A stretch of 64,000 bases of DNA from JBBROS01 sp965260935 (GCA_965260935.1 OZ253374.1:496001-560000); one strand, 5' to 3'; positions 1 to 9,371 are shown, numbered from the stretch's first letter. The notes: generated by a model not told the origin, from the letters alone. Numbers and translations: made by a program.

Positions 1-222
1 CCGTATCACGCCGGGTTCGGCATCATCGTGCAGCCGGACGAGGAGACGGTCGAGATGTGCGTGGCCACCCAGCGAAGCTCAGGACGCTGCCCGTTCCGCC
101 ATTCGCTCGCGGCAACCCTGTACGGCGACAGCCTCCGGGACGACCTGCCGCCTAGCCCGGAGGTCGAGGAGGCCTTGCTCGGGCTGTTGGAGAGCTGCCG
201 CTCTAGCCGGGTGCGCAGATGA
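1..222 (+). CDS. Hypothetical protein, C-terminal fragment
   Basis: The frame is open from the first base of the window and stops at TGA 220-222, so about 73 C-terminal residues are visible and the start lies upstream. A GTG at 28 could start a shorter protein, but the open frame before it favours a truncated gene. I recognise no domain. The tail is acidic (residues like SPEVEEALLGLLES) and ends in an arginine-rich run. It faces the minus-strand TlpA gene, whose stop is 22 bases away, so the two genes converge. The fragment is too short for a functional call. Confidence 0.4.
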   Translation, partial: PYHAGFGIIVQPDEETVEMCVATQRSSGRCPFRHSLAATLYGDSLRDDLPPSPEVEEALLGLLESCRSSRVRR

Positions 223-244
223 AAAGCGCCAGCCTTGGATCCCG

Positions 245-802
245 TCAGGCCGTGTGGCCGATCAGCTTGCGAATTTCTGTGATGGATTCGGGGCTAGACC
301 AGTCGGCAGCCCCTTCGAGGCGGCCCCGTTCAAGGCCGGCCGGGTCGATCAGCACGGTCGTCGGAATGCCTCTCGTGCCAAGCGCGCGAGCAGCGGCCCC
401 GGATTTGTCGAGCAGAACCGGGAGGCGCTGCAAGTCCCATTTCTGGTAATAGGCTTCGACGGCCGAGGCCCCGCCGCGGTCCGAGGACAGGGGCAGGACC
501 ACGATGCCGTCGGCTTTCACCGCTGCGGCAAGCTGGTCGAGCGCGGGCATCTCGGCTTTGCAGGGGATGCACCAGGTGGCCCAGAAATTAAGCACGACCC
601 CCTGCCCGGCGTAGTCGCCGATGTTGCGCGCGGTCCCGTCGGCAAGGGTGAAGGAAAAGGGCGGAAGCTCGGCGCCCGGCGTGCTGCGGCTGAGGCGGCC
701 AAGGTCGGGCAGCTTGGACGCCGCTTGCGAATTGCGCGCGAGGGATGCCGAAGCTAGGCTTGCCGCGGCCGCGAGCAGGGTGCGGCGGGGGAATTGGGTC
801 AT
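245..802 (-). CDS. TlpA-family thiol-disulfide oxidoreductase
   Basis: A 185-residue secreted thioredoxin-fold protein expected to keep cysteines reduced in the periplasm, as TlpA and ResA do in cytochrome maturation. The N-terminus MTQFPRRTLLAAAAS is a signal peptide with a twin arginine before the hydrophobic stretch. The active site is WCIPC (Cys78, Cys81) in a FWATWC context, and the cis-proline loop appears as RGIPTT. I chose the ATG at 800-802 because the same frame upstream runs antisense through argH and has no family similarity. The gene diverges from argH with essentially no spacer, an arrangement also known from other alphaproteobacteria. Confidence 0.9.
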   Translation of the reverse strand: MTQFPRRTLLAAAASLASASLARNSQAASKLPDLGRLSRSTPGAELPPFSFTLADGTARNIGDYAGQGVVLNFWATWCIPCKAEMPALDQLAAAVKADGIVVLPLSSDRGGASAVEAYYQKWDLQRLPVLLDKSGAAARALGTRGIPTTVLIDPAGLERGRLEGAADWSSPESITEIRKLIGHTA

Positions 803-811
803 GGTGCGTCC

Positions 812-2233
812 TTGAGCGAAGCAGGGCATCCGGAAGACGACAGGCGCAATGCCGAGGCGAACGCGCAGTGGGGCGGCCGGTTCGCGCGCGGGCCGTCGGT
901 CATCATGCAGGACATCAATGCGTCGATCGGCTTCGACCGCAAGATGTGGCGGCAAGATATCCGCGGCAGCCTGGCCCATGCGGCGATGCTGGCGCGGGCC
1001 GGCGTGATCGAGGCGGCGGACGAGGCGGCGATCCGGGACGGTTTGGCCGGGATCGCCGACGAGATCGAGGCAGGCCGGTTCAACTTCACCGACGAGCTTG
1101 AGGACATCCACATGAATATCGAGGCCCGGCTGGTGGAACGGGTCGGCGAAGCGGGCAAGCGGCTGCACACGGGGCGCAGCCGGAACGACCAGGTGGCGAC
1201 GGATTTCCGGCTCTGGGTGCGGGATTGCATCGACGGCCTGGATGAACAGATCGCGGACCTGATGCGCGGCTTGGCAAACCGGGCCGCGCAGCACGCGAAC
1301 GACCCCATGCCCGGCTTCACCCACCTGCAAACGGCCCAGCCGGTGACGTTCGGGCATCACCTGCTCGCCTACGTCGAGATGCTGGCGCGGGACCGCGGGC
1401 GGTTCGCGGACGCAAGGCGGCGGATGAACGAGTGCCCGCTTGGGTCGGCGGCGCTGGCGGGAACGAGCTTCCCGATCGACCGCGGGATGACCGCGGCGGC
1501 CCTGGGGTTCGACCGTCCAACCGCGAACTCGCTGGATGCGGTATCGGACCGCGATTTCGCCATCGAGTTCCTGGCGGCGGCGTCGGTGTGCGCCATGCAC
1601 CTGTCGCGGCTGGCGGAGGAAATCATCGTCTGGTGCAGCGCGCCGTTCGGGTTCGTCCGGCTGTCGGACGCGTTCACGACCGGAAGCAGCATCATGCCGC
1701 AGAAGCGCAACCCGGACGCGGCGGAGCTGGCGCGGGCCAAGACGGGACGGGTGTTCGGGGCCTTGATCGGCTTGCTTGCGGTAATGAAGGGCCTGCCGCT
1801 GGCCTATGCCAAGGACATGCAGGAGGACAAGGAGCCGGTGTTCGCCGCCGCCGACGCGCTGAGCCTCTGCCTCGCGGCGATGGGCGGGATGGTGCGCGAC
1901 ATGCAGGCGGACACGGGGCGGATGCAGGCACTCGCGGGCAGCGGGTTCGCGACCGCGACGGATCTGGCGGATTGGCTGGTGCGGGTGCTGAAGCTGCCGT
2001 TCCGCACCGCGCATCACGTGACGGGGCGGCTGGTGGCGCGGGCCGAGGCCCGGGGCGTGGCGCTGGCCGACCTGACGCTGGAGGACATGCGGGCGGAGGA
2101 GCCGCGGATCACGGCGGACGTGTTCGGCGTGTTGACGGTGGAGGCGTCCGTCGCGAGCCGGACCAGCTACGGCGGGACTGCGCCGTCGAACGTGGCGGCG
2201 CAGGCGGCGCGGTGGCGGGAGACTTTGGCATGA
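812..2233 (+). CDS. argH: Argininosuccinate lyase
   Basis: ArgH splits argininosuccinate into arginine and fumarate, the last step of arginine synthesis, and belongs to the fumarase/aspartase superfamily. The conserved start QWGGRFARGPS, the THLQTAQPVTFGHH segment and the signature GSSIMPQKRNPD are all present. No ATG lies ahead of the conserved N-terminus. TTG codons at 794 and 812 are available; 812 gives 473 residues, close to the family norm, and avoids overlapping the TlpA coding region. The stop overlaps the ATG of the small lipoprotein gene as ATGA, so the two are probably translated together. Confidence 0.93.
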   Translation: MSEAGHPEDDRRNAEANAQWGGRFARGPSVIMQDINASIGFDRKMWRQDIRGSLAHAAMLARAGVIEAADEAAIRDGLAGIADEIEAGRFNFTDELEDIHMNIEARLVERVGEAGKRLHTGRSRNDQVATDFRLWVRDCIDGLDEQIADLMRGLANRAAQHANDPMPGFTHLQTAQPVTFGHHLLAYVEMLARDRGRFADARRRMNECPLGSAALAGTSFPIDRGMTAAALGFDRPTANSLDAVSDRDFAIEFLAAASVCAMHLSRLAEEIIVWCSAPFGFVRLSDAFTTGSSIMPQKRNPDAAELARAKTGRVFGALIGLLAVMKGLPLAYAKDMQEDKEPVFAAADALSLCLAAMGGMVRDMQADTGRMQALAGSGFATATDLADWLVRVLKLPFRTAHHVTGRLVARAEARGVALADLTLEDMRAEEPRITADVFGVLTVEASVASRTSYGGTAPSNVAAQAARWRETLA

Positions 2234-2352
2234 GGATTCTGGCGCTGCTGGTGGCGTTGGGGGTATTGGCCGGATGCGGCAAGCGGGGGCCGCCCTCCGC
2301 GCCGGGGCCGGCGAGCGAGGTGACGTATCCGCGGACGTATCCGTCTCGGTAG
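2230..2352 (+). CDS. Small LptM-like lipoprotein
   Basis: A 40-residue precursor with the lipobox LAGC after a short hydrophobic signal (MRILALLVALGVLAGC) and then a Gly/Pro-rich tail, GKRGPPSAPGP. Tiny lipoproteins of this kind (YifL/LptM) sit beside lysA in many proteobacteria; LptM in E. coli assists LptD assembly at the outer membrane. Its ATG overlaps the argH stop as ATGA, and lysA follows about 320 bases later on the same strand. The position and lipobox are clear; the LptM function is inferred from family and context. Confidence 0.8.
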   Translation: MRILALLVALGVLAGCGKRGPPSAPGPASEVTYPRTYPSR

Positions 2353-2386
2353 GCCGCGCATACCTGTCGCGGTAGGCCGCAGCCGC

Positions 2387-2569
2387 TCAGCCGCCGGCGA
2401 TCTTCCAGCACGCGGCGCCGGCGCCGAACAGCGCGGCGCCCATGATGGCCGCGACGATCTGCCACATAATCGTCCCGCGCTCGCTGCGGAACTTGGCCGC
2501 TTCATCCAGCGAGCGGTCGATACGGGCGATCTGCTCGCGCAGGTCGAGGGTCGGGTAGGGCTCGCTCAT
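2387..2569 (-). CDS. Small single-pass membrane protein, hypothetical
   Basis: A 60-residue protein with a polar, charged N-half (MSEPYPTLDLREQIARIDRS) that could form a short coiled coil, followed by one hydrophobic helix (WQIVAAIMGAALFGAGAACW) near the C-terminus. I chose the ATG at 2567-2569, which has an AGGGCGA ribosome site directly upstream; the longer frame is not supported. It runs opposite to its neighbours, between the lipoprotein and lysA. Nothing in the sequence shows its function. It resembles tail-anchored membrane peptides in overall layout only. Confidence 0.6.
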   Translation of the reverse strand: MSEPYPTLDLREQIARIDRSLDEAAKFRSERGTIMWQIVAAIMGAALFGAGAACWKIAGG

Positions 2570-2673
2570 TCGCCCTAAACTGCCCCTGCCCATAGCGGCC
2601 CGCAACGTGTTTCTCGTCGTTGGAACAGGAACATGGGCGGTGACTCCAGGCAGCCCGCCGCGTAGTCTGGGCC

Positions 2674-4005
2674 ATGTCCGCCGCCCTGCTCCCCGATGAC
2701 GCCGACCCGACGACCGCCGAGCTGATCTCAGCCCGGCCCCACCTGTCGATGCACGCGATGGATGGGCTGCTGATGGAGGGCGTGCCGCTGCAAGCGGTGG
2801 CGGACGCGGCGGGGACGCCGGTCTGGGTCCTGTCGGCGGGGAATATCCGAGGGCGGCTGCGCGTCCTGCAATCGGCATTGCGCGAAGCCGGGTTGCGGGC
2901 GCGGGTGCACTATGCGGTGAAGGCGAACGACCACCTGGCCGTGCTGGGGCTTGTGCGCGGCGAAGGGGCCGGCGCCGACGTGGTGAGCGGCGGGGAGCTG
3001 CGGCGGGCGCTGGAGGCGGGGATCGCGGGCGCCGATGTCGTGTTCTCGGGCGTGGGCAAGGCCGAATGGGAGATGCGGCTGGCCCTCGAAAGCGGGGTCG
3101 GGCAGATCAACGTGGAAAGCGCCGAGGAGTTGGCGACGCTGTCGGGCGTCGCGTGCTCGATGGGGCAAACGGCGCGGGTGGCGTTGCGGGTCAACCCGGA
3201 CGTGGACGCGGGAACCCATGCCAAGATCACGACCGGGAAGGCGGAGAACAAGTTCGGGGTCGGCTTCAACGAGGCGGTTGGGCTGTATGCGAAAGCGGCG
3301 GCGTCGCCGGGGGTCGAGCCGGTCGGGCTCGCGTTGCATATCGGCAGCCAGATCACCTCCATGACGCCTTACCGCGCCGCGTTCGCCCGTGCGGCGGAGT
3401 TGGTGCGGGCGCTTCGGGCAGGCGGGCAGAGGGTCAGGGTGGTGGATTGCGGCGGCGGGCTGGGGATCGGCTACCGGAACGAAGCCGGGGGGAGCGCCGC
3501 GGCATTGGCCGGGGCGATTGCCGGCGTGTTCGGGGAGATGGATGTGGAGGTCGCGGTCGAGCCAGGACGCTGGCTGGTGGGGCAGGCCGGCGTGCTGCTG
3601 GCGTCGGTGCTGCTGGAGAAGCGGGCGGCGGGGCGGCGGTTCGTCGTGCTGGATGCGGCGATGAACGATCTGTTAAGGCCCGCCATGTACGATGCCTGGC
3701 ACGGGATCGTGCCGTTGAGCGCGGCCGACGCGGTCGGCGGCGTCTCGGCGGCGGACGTGGTCGGGCCGGTGTGCGAGAGCGCGGACACGTTCGCGCGCGC
3801 CCGGTCGCTGCCGCCTCTCGGGGCGCACGCGCGTGTGGCGATCTTGGACGCGGGCGCGTATGGTTCGGTGATGAGTTCCACCTATAACGCGCGTCCGCTG
3901 GCGGCCGAGGTGATGGTCGACCGAGACCGATGGTCGGTGATCCGCGAGCGGCAGGCGGTGGAAAGCCTATGGGCCGGCGAAACGGTGCCGGGTTGGATCG
4001 CATGA
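2674..4005 (+). CDS. lysA: Diaminopimelate decarboxylase
   Basis: PLP-dependent fold-III decarboxylase that converts meso-diaminopimelate to lysine, the final step of lysine synthesis. The PLP lysine is in HYAVKAND (Lys83). The phosphate-binding and dimer-interface elements HIGSQI, VDCGGGLGIGY, VEPGRWLVG and CESADTFARAR occur in family order. The length, 443 residues, fits, with an N-terminal extension of about 25 residues before the conserved core. The gene lies downstream of argH and the lipoprotein and 124 bases ahead of the TIGR02302 gene, a common alphaproteobacterial neighbourhood. Confidence 0.95.
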   Translation: MSAALLPDDADPTTAELISARPHLSMHAMDGLLMEGVPLQAVADAAGTPVWVLSAGNIRGRLRVLQSALREAGLRARVHYAVKANDHLAVLGLVRGEGAGADVVSGGELRRALEAGIAGADVVFSGVGKAEWEMRLALESGVGQINVESAEELATLSGVACSMGQTARVALRVNPDVDAGTHAKITTGKAENKFGVGFNEAVGLYAKAAASPGVEPVGLALHIGSQITSMTPYRAAFARAAELVRALRAGGQRVRVVDCGGGLGIGYRNEAGGSAAALAGAIAGVFGEMDVEVAVEPGRWLVGQAGVLLASVLLEKRAAGRRFVVLDAAMNDLLRPAMYDAWHGIVPLSAADAVGGVSAADVVGPVCESADTFARARSLPPLGAHARVAILDAGAYGSVMSSTYNARPLAAEVMVDRDRWSVIRERQAVESLWAGETVPGWIA

Positions 4006-4129
4006 CGCGCCCGGCGTCGTTCGCTGGCCCATGCAGGCCATTGCCGGGCGTGTCGCGCGCGCCGGTTCGGCCGGCGGCGGCGCACCGAATGAAAACCCCT
4101 GCAAACGGCCATGCTTTAGGCCCGCTCGC

Positions 4130-6769
4130 ATGAGGTCCGAGCGTGCCCCGCCGGGGCTTGCGGCCAAGCGGGCGCTGGCGATGGCCGCGCTTTGGTTCGA
4201 GCAGCTTTGGCCGGCGGCATGGCCCGCGCTGGGCGTCGTTGCCGCCTATCTTGCCGCGGCGCTGCTGGACCTGCCGGCCTGGCTGCCGCCGTGGCCGCGG
4301 CTCCTTCTGCCTTTGGTCGTGCTCGCGGTTGCCGGGTGGCTGCTTTGGCGCGGGTTGCGGCAGATCGAGCGCCCCGGCGAAGCGGCGGCCGAGCGGCGGT
4401 TGGAGCGGGACTCGGGGCTGCGCCATCGCCCGCTCTCGGCGTTGCAGGACCGCCCGGCCGCGGAAACGCCCGAGGCGGCGGCGGTCTGGCAGGTGCACCA
4501 GGCGCGGCTGCTGCGGCAGGTCAAGCGCCTGCGCGTCGGACGCCCGCGGCCCGGCTTGGCCCAGCGGGACCGTTGGGCGCTGCGCGGCCTGGCCGTGGTC
4601 GGGCTGGCGGCGGCCTGGGTGATCGCGGGGGCGGACGGCCCGGCGCGTTTGTGGGCAGCGGTTTATCCGGGGCTGCCATCAGGGCCGGCGGGGCCGGGGA
4701 CGGTTGTGCAGGCCTGGGCGACGCCGCCTGCCTACACCGGCCTGCCCCCGGTATTCCTGCAACCGGGCGCGGAGGCCGCCTCGGCGCCGGCGGGCTCGCA
4801 CCTGACGGTGAGCGTTACGGGCGGGCGCGGCAGCCCGGACTTGACGCTCGGGAACGACAAAACCGCGTTCCACGCGCTGGACGCGGCAAGCTGGCAGGCG
4901 GAACGGGACTTGACCGCGTCTGGGGCCTTGTCGGTGCGTCGGGGCGGCCAGGTTCTGGCGCAGTGGACCCTCCACGTGACCCCGGACGGTGCGCCGGAGA
5001 TCGAGTTCGCCGAGCCTCCAGGGCCTGTGGCGGACGGCAACGGGCCAGTCACGCGGACGCGGATGGCGTGGCAGGCCAAGGACGACTACGGTGTGGTGGG
5101 CGTGCAGGCCGAGCTGCGCTTGAAGGACCGGCCGGACGCGCCGCCGTTCGTCCTGAGCGCGCCGCTGGGAGGTAGTCCGAAGCAGCCGCACGGCGCGTTC
5201 GTGCAGGATCTGACGCCGAATCCTTGGGCCGGCCTGCCGGTCGTGGCACGGCTGGCGGCAAAGGACGCGGCCGGGCAAACGGGGCGCAGCGCCGAGGCAG
5301 CGTTTGTGCTGCCGGAGCGGGCGTTCCGGCATCCGGTGGCGCAGGCGGTGATCGCGGTTCGCAAGCAGTTGAGCCGCGCGCCGGATGACCGGAGGACGGC
5401 GCGGGAAGCGTTGGGCATCATTGAGGGGCATCCCGACCTGTTCGACAACTCGTTCAGCGTATTGCTGAACCTGCACGCCATGTCCGCATTGCTGTCGCGG
5501 GGGCATGGGCAGGAGGCGGTGGACGAGGCGCAGGAGCGGATGTGGACGCTGGCGTTGGCGCTGGAAGAAGGTGCGGCCGAGCGGACGGCCAAGGCGCTGG
5601 AGGCGGCGCGGCAAGCCATGCGCGACGCGATGGAGGACGCCAAGCAAAACCCCGCCGATGCGGAGAAGCAGGCGGAGCTGGACAAGCGTATCCAGGAGCT
5701 GCGGGAGGCGATCCAGAAGCGGCTCGACGCGCTGGCGGAGCAGGCCCGGCGGGAAGGCGACCTACGCCCGTTTGACCCCCAAGTGCCGCAGATGGACGCG
5801 CGCGAGCTGGACCGGAAAGCGCAGGAAATGCGCGACGCCGCTCGCGAAGGGCGGATGGACGACGCCCAGAAGCAGATGGCGGAGCTGGAGAAGCTGCTGG
5901 AGCAGTTGCAGAACGCCCGCCCGGAAACGGGCGAGGAACGCGAGAAGCGGAACGCGGAGAAACGCGAGCAGGGCAAGCAGCAGGCCGGCGCGGTGCAGGA
6001 CCTGGTGCAACGCGAGGGCGGTCTGCTGGACCGGAGCCGGGCGCGGGAAGCCGGGGAGCGGCCGCGTTGGCTCGGGCCGGACATGCGGCCCGGGCCGATG
6101 CTGGAACAGCCTCGAAACGGGCAGGACACCCAGGCGCGGACCCAGCAGGACCAGGCGGACCGGGCGCAGGACCAGAAAGCGCAGAAGGCGATGCGGCGGG
6201 CGCTCGGCGAGCTGATGCAGCAATTCGGCGAGCTGACCGGGCAGGTTCCGACGCCGCTCGGGGAGGCGGACATGGCGATGCGGGAAGCCGGGCAGGCGAT
6301 GGCGGATGGCCGGGACGGGCCGGCGGGCGCGGCGCAGCAGCGGGCGATCGAGGCGTTGCAGAAGGGCGGGCAGGCGATGGCGCAGCAGATGGCCCGGCAA
6401 TTCGGGCGCGGCAACGAGCCGGGGCAGATGAGCGAGGGGCAGGATGGGCAGGACGGGCAGGACGGCCAAATGGGCGACGGCGAGAATGGCGAGGCCCGTG
6501 GGAACGGCCGCGGCATGACGAGAGGGCCGCGGCCAGGCCAGCGCCTGGGTGCGGACCGCCGCCCGGGCGTGCCGCGCGACCCGCTCGGCCGCGACTTGAA
6601 CCAGGAAGGGTCCAGCGGGTCGGACGAAAGCAACAGCACCCGCGTGCCGGATCAGATGGAACAGGCGCGCACGCGGGCGCTGCAGGACGAGTTGCGCCGG
6701 CGCGGCGCGGAGCGGAGCCGGCCCAAGCCGGAGCTCGACTACATCGACCGGCTGCTCCAGCCGTTCTGA
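4130..6769 (+). CDS. TIGR02302 (DUF4175) large membrane-anchored protein
   Basis: An 879-residue protein of the alphaproteobacterial TIGR02302 family. Two hydrophobic segments near the N-terminus and one near residue 160 are followed by a large soluble part. The second half is strikingly rich in Gln, Glu, Arg, Met and Ala, with predicted coiled coil (repeated blocks such as EKQAELDKRIQELREAIQ) and then a Gly/Gln-rich stretch (GQDGQDGQDGQ). The role of the family is unknown. I took the ATG at 4130 because the upstream in-frame codons (from 4031) are poorly hydrophobic and unlike the family start. It is commonly adjacent to lysA. Confidence 0.85.
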   Translation: MRSERAPPGLAAKRALAMAALWFEQLWPAAWPALGVVAAYLAAALLDLPAWLPPWPRLLLPLVVLAVAGWLLWRGLRQIERPGEAAAERRLERDSGLRHRPLSALQDRPAAETPEAAAVWQVHQARLLRQVKRLRVGRPRPGLAQRDRWALRGLAVVGLAAAWVIAGADGPARLWAAVYPGLPSGPAGPGTVVQAWATPPAYTGLPPVFLQPGAEAASAPAGSHLTVSVTGGRGSPDLTLGNDKTAFHALDAASWQAERDLTASGALSVRRGGQVLAQWTLHVTPDGAPEIEFAEPPGPVADGNGPVTRTRMAWQAKDDYGVVGVQAELRLKDRPDAPPFVLSAPLGGSPKQPHGAFVQDLTPNPWAGLPVVARLAAKDAAGQTGRSAEAAFVLPERAFRHPVAQAVIAVRKQLSRAPDDRRTAREALGIIEGHPDLFDNSFSVLLNLHAMSALLSRGHGQEAVDEAQERMWTLALALEEGAAERTAKALEAARQAMRDAMEDAKQNPADAEKQAELDKRIQELREAIQKRLDALAEQARREGDLRPFDPQVPQMDARELDRKAQEMRDAAREGRMDDAQKQMAELEKLLEQLQNARPETGEEREKRNAEKREQGKQQAGAVQDLVQREGGLLDRSRAREAGERPRWLGPDMRPGPMLEQPRNGQDTQARTQQDQADRAQDQKAQKAMRRALGELMQQFGELTGQVPTPLGEADMAMREAGQAMADGRDGPAGAAQQRAIEALQKGGQAMAQQMARQFGRGNEPGQMSEGQDGQDGQDGQMGDGENGEARGNGRGMTRGPRPGQRLGADRRPGVPRDPLGRDLNQEGSSGSDESNSTRVPDQMEQARTRALQDELRRRGAERSRPKPELDYIDRLLQPF

Positions 6770-6783
6770 GCGGGGGGCCGGGA

Positions 6784-8508
6784 ATGTTAGGCGGGTTGCG
6801 CAAAGGGCTGACGAGCTACGGCGACGACGGGTTCAGCCTGTTCTTGCGCCGCGCGTTCATCAAGGCGATGGGCTACTCGGACGACGCCTTGTCGCGCCCG
6901 GTGGTGGGCATCGTCGATACCTCGAGCGGCTACAACGCCTGCCATGGCAACGTGCCGCAACTGGTCGAGGCGGTGAAGCGGGGCGTGATGCTGGCGGGGG
7001 GGCTGCCGATGCCGTTCCCGACGGTATCGATCCACGAATCGTTCGCGCACCCGACGAGCATGTTCCTGCGCAACCTGCAGGCGATGGACACCGAGGAGAT
7101 GTGCCGGGCGCAGCCGATGGACGCGGTGGTGATGATCGGGGGGTGCGACAAGACGGTCCCGGCGCAGTTGATGGCGGCGGCGAGCCTGGACATCCCGGCG
7201 GTGATGCTGGTGACGGGGCCGATGCTGGTGGGGCACTACAAGGGGGAGGTGCTGGGGGCCTGCACGGACTGCCGGCGGTTCTGGGCGCGGCATCGGGCCG
7301 GGGAGCTGTCCGAGGCGGAGATGGACGCGGTCAACGGGCGGCTCGCGCCGACGCCCGGAACCTGCATGGTGATGGGAACGGCGAGCACGATGGCGTGCAT
7401 CGCCGAGGCGCTGGGGATGGCGCTGCCGGGATCGGCGGCGATCCCGGCGACCCATGCGGACCGCATCCGCTGCGCGGAGCAGTCCGGGGCGGCGGCGATG
7501 CGGGCGATCGGCCAGGCGGCGTGCCTGCCGTCGGCGATCCTGACGGAGAGCGCCTTTCGGAACGCCCAGGTGGTGCTGCAAGCGGTCGGCGGGTCGACGA
7601 ACGGACTGATCCACCTGGCGGCGATCGCCGGGCGCCGGGGAATGCGGCTGGATCTGGACGCGTTTGACCGGTTGGGGCGGGAGGTTCCGGTGCTGGTCGA
7701 CCTGAAGCCGACCGGCGAGCATTACATGGAGGATTTCCACTGGGCCGGGGGCGTGCCGCGGCTGATGCGGGAGTTAGGCGGGCTGCTGGATTTGGCCGCG
7801 CCCTCCGTCGGCGGCGGGACATTGGCGGATGCCGTCGCCTCCGCGGAGGCAGTCCCGGGGCAGACGGTGATCCGCGGCACGGAAGCGCCGGTCTTTCCAA
7901 CGGGCGGGATGGCGGTACTCCACGGCAATCTGGCGCCCGGAGGAGCGGTGATCAAGCACGGGGCAGCCTCGCCCGGCTTGCTTCAGCATACCGGACGGGC
8001 AGTGGTGTTCGACGGCGTGGAAGACATGGCGGCGCGGATCGACGACCCGGCGCTCGACGTGTCGGCGGACGACGTGCTGGTGCTGCGGTACGCCGGGCCG
8101 AAGGGCGCGCCGGGGATGCCGGAAGCGGGCTACCTGCCGATCCCGAAGAAGCTGGCCCGGGCCGGGGTGAAAGACATGGTGAGGATGTCCGACGCACGGA
8201 TGAGCGGCACGGCGTTCGGCACGATCGTGCTGCATATGGTCCCCGAGGCGCAGGAAGGGGGGCCTTTGGCGCTGCTGCGGACGGGGGACTTGGTGCGGTT
8301 GGATACGGACGGGCGGCGGGTTGATTTGTTGGTGGACGAAGGGGAAATGGAGCGCCGGCGGGCTGAATGGGTGCGGCCGGCAGAACCGCCGGGGGGAAAC
8401 CGGGGATACCTGCGGCTTTACTTGGATAGCGTGCTGCAAGCGGACCAGGGTTGCGACTTCGACTTCCTGCTGCCGCGTCGCTCCGATGCCGACCCGCGAG
8501 AGCCCTGA
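6784..8508 (+). CDS. IlvD/Edd-family dehydratase, probably sugar-acid type
   Basis: A 574-residue dehydratase of the dihydroxy-acid/6-phosphogluconate dehydratase family. Cys53 (NACHGN), Cys121 (GGCDKT) and Cys194 (GTCMVMG) have the same spacing as the [2Fe-2S] ligands Cys59, Cys127 and Cys200 of Rhizobium L-arabinonate dehydratase. That fits the sugar-acid branch of the family better than classical [4Fe-4S] IlvD, although the substrate cannot be read from sequence. The ATG at 6784 follows a G-rich ribosome site; the much longer open frame upstream is a shadow of the preceding gene. No sugar transporter or sugar dehydrogenase lies next to it. Confidence 0.85.
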   Translation: MLGGLRKGLTSYGDDGFSLFLRRAFIKAMGYSDDALSRPVVGIVDTSSGYNACHGNVPQLVEAVKRGVMLAGGLPMPFPTVSIHESFAHPTSMFLRNLQAMDTEEMCRAQPMDAVVMIGGCDKTVPAQLMAAASLDIPAVMLVTGPMLVGHYKGEVLGACTDCRRFWARHRAGELSEAEMDAVNGRLAPTPGTCMVMGTASTMACIAEALGMALPGSAAIPATHADRIRCAEQSGAAAMRAIGQAACLPSAILTESAFRNAQVVLQAVGGSTNGLIHLAAIAGRRGMRLDLDAFDRLGREVPVLVDLKPTGEHYMEDFHWAGGVPRLMRELGGLLDLAAPSVGGGTLADAVASAEAVPGQTVIRGTEAPVFPTGGMAVLHGNLAPGGAVIKHGAASPGLLQHTGRAVVFDGVEDMAARIDDPALDVSADDVLVLRYAGPKGAPGMPEAGYLPIPKKLARAGVKDMVRMSDARMSGTAFGTIVLHMVPEAQEGGPLALLRTGDLVRLDTDGRRVDLLVDEGEMERRRAEWVRPAEPPGGNRGYLRLYLDSVLQADQGCDFDFLLPRRSDADPREP

Positions 8509-8668
8509 CTCCCGCCAGTCCTTTCAAAGGCGTGCAGTTCTGATCTGAACCCTCGTCGGCGCATGGCCGCCGCCCGCATCAAGGACGCGTTCGACCCTGC
8601 CCCGGATGCCCCTCCCCGCTTGACCCGCAACACGATGCTTTTCCGCCGGGCCGCCTGTGTTCTTCCCC

Positions 8669-8698
8669 TTGACCCGGAGTCAGTGCCAGTCCCATATC
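8669..8698 (+). promoter_or_regulatory. Possible sigma-70 promoter for trcR
   Basis: TTGACC at 8669-8674 is followed after 17 bases by CCATAT, a weak -10 match, giving a leader of about 65 bases before the trcR start. The rest of the 260-base gap 8509-8768 shows no gene or repeat that I recognise. This is a motif match only. Confidence 0.22.
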
Positions 8699-8768
8699 CG
8701 CCTCACCAAAATTAATCCAAATCGCTCCGCCCGGCTTTCCGCCGCGCCCGGAGCCAGGACTGCACGCC

Positions 8769-9347
8769 ATGACGCTTCCCCTGATGCCGAAAGCCACCGC
8801 TGTCTGGCTGATCGAGAAAACGGCCCTGACGTTCACGCAGATCGCCGATTTCTGCGGAATGCATCCGCTCGAGGTTCAGGCCATTGCCGACGGCGAGGTC
8901 GCGCAAGGCATCGTCGGCTACGACCCGGTGGCCAATTCACAGGTGACGGCGGACGAGATCAAGCGGTGCGAGGCCGACCCGGCTGGCCGCCTGGCGCTGA
9001 TCCCGTCGAGCAATCCCATCAACAAGCGCGGCAAGGGCGCCCGTTACACCCCGGTGGCCAAGCGCAACGACCGTCCGGACGCGATCGCCTTCGTATTGCG
9101 CAATTTCCCGCAGCTCAGCGAGGCACAGGTCACGAAGTTGCTCGGCACCACCAAGGAAACGATCCAGAAGGTGCGCGAGCGGACACATTGGAACAGCGCC
9201 AACATCAAGCCGCGCGATCCAGTCATTCTCGGCTTGTGCAGCCAGTCCGACCTGAATGGGATGGTGAGTGCGGCCAACGACCGCCTGTTGCGCGAGGGCC
9301 AGGTCGTGCCGGTTCCACCCCCGCCGGAAACGGAGGAGGCGGCCTAG
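8769..9347 (+). CDS. trcR: Cell-cycle transcriptional regulator TrcR (DUF1013)
   Basis: A 192-residue DUF1013 protein, a family restricted to alphaproteobacteria and named TrcR as a cell-cycle-linked transcription regulator. Two helix-turn-helix-like stretches are visible: LTFTQIADFCGMHPLEVQAIA near residues 20-40, and LSEAQVTKLLGTTKETIQKV near residues 116-135. The C-terminus is a Pro/Glu tail. The ATG gives the conserved N-terminus MTLPLMPKATAVWLI. It stands alone with its own upstream region and is followed by a convergent DUF465 gene. The family assignment is firm; the regulatory targets are unknown. Confidence 0.88.
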   Translation: MTLPLMPKATAVWLIEKTALTFTQIADFCGMHPLEVQAIADGEVAQGIVGYDPVANSQVTADEIKRCEADPAGRLALIPSSNPINKRGKGARYTPVAKRNDRPDAIAFVLRNFPQLSEAQVTKLLGTTKETIQKVRERTHWNSANIKPRDPVILGLCSQSDLNGMVSAANDRLLREGQVVPVPPPPETEEAA

Positions 9348-9371
9348 CCGCTCCTCCGCCATTCGCGTCTG

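Noticed and set aside
245..2017. 590-codon minus frame containing TlpA
   Set aside because: Only residues from the ATG at 802 are TlpA; the upstream part is antisense to argH.
6067..6783. Extended N-terminus for the IlvD/Edd dehydratase
   Set aside because: The extra residues are an out-of-frame reading of the TIGR02302 gene; the conserved family starts near the ATG at 6784.
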